A DNA stretch of 6,803 nucleotides, taken from contig DJPE01000067.1 in NCBI GenBank assembly GCA_002439705.1, forward strand, positions 2,668 to 9,470. The letters run 5' to 3'. Position 1 is the stretch's first letter; every line of letters starts with the position of its first letter. The stretch comes from Christensenella sp. UBA6420. Lineage in GTDB: Bacteria; Bacillota; Clostridia; Christensenellales; DTU072. The position numbers were made by a program, and so were the translations under genes. Below, piece by piece: positions 1 through 4,300 of this stretch. The notes below the pieces were generated by a model. It made no database searches, was not told the DNA's origin, and saw only the letters and a list, made by a program, of their open reading frames with translations.

Positions 1-154
1 CGGCAGCAGACACGCCGGCTCCGCCGTTAAGGTCGAGAGTGACGGCGTACTTATTTCCGCCGCTGTCGGGACTTAAAAAAGAACACGCCGTAACGAGCGT
101 TATTACGGTTACGGCGAGTATAATTAAGAACGATAGATTTTTTATCTTTTTCAT
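1..154 (-). CDS. Lipoprotein with Listeria-Bacteroides-type repeat start (3' end missing)
   Basis: Only the first 51 codons are in the window. The N-terminus has a Lys-rich region ('MKKIKN'), a hydrophobic core (residues 8-20) and a lipobox 'LVTAC' (20-24). Cleavage before Cys24 and lipidation by Lgt and Lsp are therefore expected, leaving the protein anchored to the outer face of the cytoplasmic membrane. A short Ser/Pro/Gly linker follows. Residues 36-47, 'YAVTLDLNGGAG', match the opening of the Listeria-Bacteroides repeat (also called InlB B-repeat or Flg_new), whose usual start is close to 'YTVTFDLNGGTG'. Such repeats occur in many surface proteins and adopt a small ubiquitin-like beta fold. 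The rest of the protein, and so its function, is outside the window. The start is supported by the GGAG site six bases upstream. Confidence 0.88.
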   Translation of the reverse strand, partial: MKKIKNLSFLIILAVTVITLVTACSFLSPDSGGNKYAVTLDLNGGAGVSAA

Positions 155-160
155 TTTGTT

Positions 161-166
161 CTCCGC
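161..166 (-). promoter_or_regulatory. Ribosome binding site of the lipoprotein gene
   Basis: GCGGAG, containing a perfect GGAG core (161-164), ends six bases before the ATG at 152-154. Strength and spacing are typical. It lies in the 22-base gap after the rmuC stop. There is no room there for a separate promoter, and no hairpin followed by a T-run, so the gene is probably cotranscribed with rmuC. Any promoter of its own would have to sit inside rmuC. Confidence 0.8.
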
Positions 167-176
167 AAAGATTATT

Positions 177-1361
177 TTATTCCGATTCTTCTATTTCGGG
201 AATAGACAAAGTTTCCGCCTTGTTAAGTTTTCTCATTATTATTTCGTTTCTCTTGGTTGCGGTTTCGAGAGTGTTCTTCACGGTGTCGACTTGTCTTTGC
301 GCCGACTCTATATTCTCTATAAACTTGTTAAAATCTTTCTTGAACTCTGCAAGCAGGTCGAACACTTCCCGACTGCTGCGCTGTATGGCAAGGGTGCGGA
401 AGCCTAATTGAAGGCTGTTAAGGATAGCGCTTATGGTGGTAGGCCCTGCGGGAACTACTTTATATTTCCGCTGCAACTCTTCGCTTAGACCCGGGTTACG
501 GATAATCTCGGCGTAAAGACCTTCTATCGGCAGATACATTATGGCAAAATCGGTAGTATACGGCGGGTTTATGTATTTGGAACTAATCGACTTAGCCTGA
601 ATTTTAACCGCGTTTTCCAACGCTTTCAACGCCGACTGCGTTTCTTCTATATTTCCCATTTCGCTCGCTTCGACCATTCTTTGATAGTCTTCGAGCGGAA
701 ATTTTACGTCGATGGGAAGATAAACTCTTCCTTCTTTTTTACCGGGTAAAATTACCGCGAAATCCACCGCTTCGCCGTTTCTTTTTCCGGTAACGTTCTG
801 TTGCGTGGCGTATTGTTCTTTGGTTAAAATTCCGTCGAGAAGATTTTCAAGACTGACTTCGCCCCACATCCCCCTGGTTTTTACGTTGGCGAGAACCTTT
901 TTCAAGTCGGTGACGCCGCTATTTAACGCCTGCATTTCGCCTAAGCCTTTGTTTACCGCGTCGAGTCGTTCGTTTATCGCGTTAAAGGTGGCGTTAAGGC
1001 GTTCGTTGAGAGAACCGGCAAGTTTTTCTTCCACGACTTCGCGCATCGCGGCTAATTGCTTCTCGTTATCTTCGCGCACGCTTTTAAGGCTGCCTTCGAC
1101 GTTGGTTCTTATCTCGGTAAGGTTGGTTCTTAACTCCTCCTTGACTTCGGTAAGACGGGTTTCGTTATTGGCGGTCATATTGCGTACGTTGTCCGCGACT
1201 GCGTCCACGGTAGCCTTAATTCCGTTCACGACCGCGGCGTTGGACGCCGTGACGGCGGTAGTTATTACTTCGCGGCTGTTCTGTCCGTCCTGCTCGATTT
1301 TCGCAAGGCGGTTTAATAATTCCTGTTGCTGTTTATATAGTTTTTTCCTGTAAAAGCACAT
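177..1361 (-). CDS. rmuC: RmuC-family DNA recombination protein, without N-terminal membrane anchor
   Basis: The protein has 394 residues and a TAA stop at 177-179. RmuC proteins (formerly DUF195) belong to the PD-(D/E)XK nuclease-like superfamily; in E. coli, loss of RmuC raises inversion at short inverted repeats. Residues about 5-140 are a long coiled coil ('ERLDAVNKGLGEM' at its end). The core follows: 'RGMWGE' (163-168), matching the family's 'GNWGE' motif; Asp200 in 'AVDFAVILPG'; 'PIDVKFPLEDY' (216-226), which supplies the D-x-K pair Asp218 and Lys220; 'FAIMYLPIEG' (272-281); and 'VPAGPTTISAIL' (303-314), matching the family's 'SPTTL' motif. The putative active-site residues are all present. 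The C-terminus is a second helical stretch. E. coli RmuC is about 475 residues and starts with a membrane helix; here residues 1-20 are polar and basic, and an in-frame TGA just upstream rules out a longer start. It lies 12 bases after the giant gene and 22 bases before the lipoprotein gene. Confidence 0.95.
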   Translation of the reverse strand: MCFYRKKLYKQQQELLNRLAKIEQDGQNSREVITTAVTASNAAVVNGIKATVDAVADNVRNMTANNETRLTEVKEELRTNLTEIRTNVEGSLKSVREDNEKQLAAMREVVEEKLAGSLNERLNATFNAINERLDAVNKGLGEMQALNSGVTDLKKVLANVKTRGMWGEVSLENLLDGILTKEQYATQQNVTGKRNGEAVDFAVILPGKKEGRVYLPIDVKFPLEDYQRMVEASEMGNIEETQSALKALENAVKIQAKSISSKYINPPYTTDFAIMYLPIEGLYAEIIRNPGLSEELQRKYKVVPAGPTTISAILNSLQLGFRTLAIQRSSREVFDLLAEFKKDFNKFIENIESAQRQVDTVKNTLETATKRNEIIMRKLNKAETLSIPEIEESE

Positions 1362-1366
1362 TGTTT

Positions 1367-1373
1367 CTCACTT
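1367..1373 (-). promoter_or_regulatory. Weak ribosome binding site for rmuC
   Basis: The sequence AAGTGAG fills the 3' part of the coding gap upstream of rmuC and ends five bases before its ATG. It resembles an imperfect AAGGAG. The TGA inside it (1368-1370) is in frame with rmuC, so translation cannot begin further upstream in that frame. This fixes the start at 1361. The weak site and 12-base gap suggest translational coupling to the stop codon of the giant gene. Confidence 0.55.
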
Positions 1374-4300
1374 TTAGTACGGCTTTTTCTGAGTCTTTAC
1401 ACGTTCGGTAGGATACTGCGGGTTGGTTCTCGGACGGGTGTTGCCTTTCGGGATACGCTGTATTCCCCTTCTGTATATTCCGCTCTTGTAGGCTCTGTTG
1501 TAGGTGTTAAGGAAGCGTTTATGTCTTATTCCGGCGATGATTACCACGACTATCACGACTGCGAAGAGTACGCCGCCGATTATTGCGAGAGTCCTTATCA
1601 TCTCCACGTCAAGGTCGAGCCCCAGAAATTTTCCGTACGTGTCGGTCTTGGTGTCGTTTACCTGAATGTTGGCTTTGGTGGTAAGAACGTAAGTGGTAAG
1701 TTCGTCGCTGGTAAACGTAACCGCCTTGCCGTCGCCGTTTATCTTCATGTCCTTGACCTGCGTCAAAGCTCCGTCCGAGCTCATCTCGTATACCGCGAAA
1801 CGAACGTACTGACGATAGGCTTCGGGAATGGGCATTTCTATCGTGACTTTGCCGGTGGAAGTCTGACTTGCCGCGCCCACGATACTTATTCTGTATATAG
1901 CTACGATGGCTCTCGCCGCATTTTCGTCCTTGACGGCGTTAAGTACGGCGGTCTGCGCGTTGGTGTAGTATTCCGAACCTTCGGCAAAACTCTCTACCTT
2001 TATTTTAGCCTGTTCGGCAAATCCGCCGTCCAACGATATTCCGCTGTCTTCGTCGGTAAGAAGGAGTATTTCGCAACGCTTTTTAAGCGCCAACAACTTA
2101 GTGTAAAGGTGTGTGGTAAAGCACGCCTTCTGGTCGGACGTAAGGTCGCCGTAAGCCTTGTACACCGTCAGCACGTCGTCGTAGTCGGTGGCTTCCACCA
2201 TGTTTATTGCGGGCAGTTTCGTCACCTGGTCTTCTATGTCTTCGACCGCAGCCATTTGCTTTCTTAACCGTTCAAACTGCGTGGTAAGGTTCTGGAAATA
2301 CGCGTAATAAACGCTGCCCGCGTCTTCCGTTATCGCTTCCTGTATCCATTCCTGCCCGTAAAGTTTGTAGTTGTTATAGGTTTCGAGATACTCGTACATT
2401 TCGGCGTAGTCGCTCTTCAATTCGAAGCTCGTCCTTTGCGCCAATTTTTCGAGGTAGGTTCTGTAAGTCGCTATCTCGTTTTCCAAAGTATTAACCCTGT
2501 CGCGCAAACGCTGAATAAGGTTCCTGAAATAGGTTACTCTCGCGGGTTCCATATAGCTTTCGGCGGCGTTAAGGTCGGTTTCGTACCTGTCGATAGTCGT
2601 TTGGTCATCGTCCTTTAACGTGACGTTATTGACGTCGAGTTCGAACGGAAGCATATAGAATTCAAAGGTAGCCACGTTGCCGGCGTAGTCTTTTACGTAG
2701 ATATAAACGTAACCCCTGTATTCCACGCCGTCTTTGTCGTACTTAATAGTGTTATCGACCGAGCTCGTGGATATGACGTATCCCGACGGGTCGAACGCAA
2801 AGCCGCGGGTTTCGCCCTTGGTAGTTATGTATTCGCAGATTTCGATATTCTCTTCTTCTACGTACACTTTAAGGTCTATATACTGTTTTCCGCCCGAAAT
2901 TACCGATATGGCTTCCGATTTCATAAATTTTATCTTCGGAGCCACGGTGTCGATATTGACGTCGAATTCCTGAACGTAGGTAAGTCCCGCGTCGGAACGA
3001 GCGGTCACCGTAATGGTACATATCTTATCGAAGTCGGGGATGCTTTCATTCCATTCATTATTAGTTACACCCGTGGATTCAAGGTCTTTATAGGTGTAAG
3101 TGTAATGAACGTTACTTACGTTTACGTAATCGGGGTCGGTAGCCCTACTTATACTCACTTCCGGATAATTGGTCCATTCGCCCGAAGTTATTGTCTTGGT
3201 CTCCGTATAGTCGTCGTTGTGCGCCTGTCCGGTAAGGGTAAACACCGGTATCGTCTGGTCTACTTTTACTCTGAACGAAACTACCGAATACTTGGAACTG
3301 TCCGCCCTGCTCGTAGCTCTTATCGTAACCACCGCGTCGCGGTTTATGCCGAAACCGTCCAATCTATCGGTCGTAAAGGTATCGTTCGACGGGGTTTCTC
3401 TTTCGGTAGTCGTGGTGGGAGTTTTGTTTACGAGATATTCAATAACGTAAGTGTACTTAACTCCGCTGACGTTTACTTTTATGGGGTTTATTTTTATCGT
3501 TACGGGGCGGTTGGACCAGTTGGTCGCGGTGTAAGAGGAAAGTTCGGTACCGCCGCCGTCGTAACTTACTCCGTCCACCGACAGACTAACCGAAAATTCG
3601 GGAGTCATAGTGTCTATCGCTATGTAGATTTTTTCTTTGAAAATATACTCCGAACCGGCTTTGTTGACGGCTTTGAAGGAGAATGCGTTGTTAATTCCGT
3701 CGGGGAAGTAATTGGTGTCGAACGTCAAAGTCTTGGCGTTGTTTTCGCCGGGGGCGTAGAAGGCTTCGTTGCCGCCGGGTTCGAGATACGGTTCCCACGT
3801 CTTTCCGTCGTCTATCGAGTAGTAGTACTTGACGTAGATGTTGCTGCCGATTACTTTAAGGGAGATACTCGCCGACTCTTTCCATATATACGCCTGCATC
3901 CCGAGCGTGGGGTCGTAGTATCCGCCGTCGTTCTGGTTATAACTTAACGTTCCGCTAATTTTGGAAACGTCTATTTCGAAAACATATCTTTCGCCCGAAA
4001 CGCCGCCGGCGGATCTGCCGAGTTCGTTCACGGCGTAGAAAAGGTACTCGTAAGAAGCGGTTTCTCCGTCGGTAACGTAGAGAGAAAGGTTTCTCGTAAG
4101 TTTGGTCCAGCCGTTAGCGTTGTCGCCGGTGGGGTTCTCGGTGGGGAGAGTTCCGTCTTCGCCGACAAGGAAGTAGTAGTACGTAATAAGAGACCTGTCG
4201 GTATATGTTCTCGGGACGAGAGTGATTTCGTCCTTACTGTAATAAGTCCTGGTGCTTACCCCTTCTATCGTCGTCCTTTCGTTTATTCCGCTCGTCACGG

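Noticed and set aside
155..176. Possible terminator or promoter between rmuC and the lipoprotein gene
   Set aside because: The 22 bases contain a ribosome binding site but no inverted repeat or T-run, and are too short for a -35/-10 promoter. The A/T-rich bases alone are not evidence.
39..407. A 122-codon open frame on the plus strand across the rmuC-lipoprotein junction
   Set aside because: It runs against the lipoprotein signal peptide and the rmuC C-terminus, both well supported. Its hydrophobic Phe/Ile stretch is the reverse reading of A/T-rich Lys and Asn codons.
805..1353. A 182-codon open frame on the plus strand opposite rmuC
   Set aside because: It mirrors the coiled-coil part of RmuC and yields a Ser/Arg/Leu-rich shadow. 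The RmuC motifs on the other strand settle which is real.
1374..1700. LPXTG-type sorting signal near the C-terminus of the giant protein
   Set aside because: No LPXTG or close variant is found before the transmembrane helix, and the tail after the helix is about 50 residues, far too long for a sorting signal.
1521..2267. A 248-codon open frame on the plus strand
   Set aside because: It is antisense to the stalk, beta module and membrane helix of the giant protein, all of which make clear protein sense on the minus strand. Its own translation has no recognisable features.
3105..3947. A 280-codon open frame on the plus strand within the giant gene
   Set aside because: It lies wholly opposite the repeat coding region. 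Its translation is low-complexity and rich in Val, Tyr, Arg and Gly, as expected from reading the Tyr, Val and Asp codons of the real gene backwards. It has no recognisable domain.
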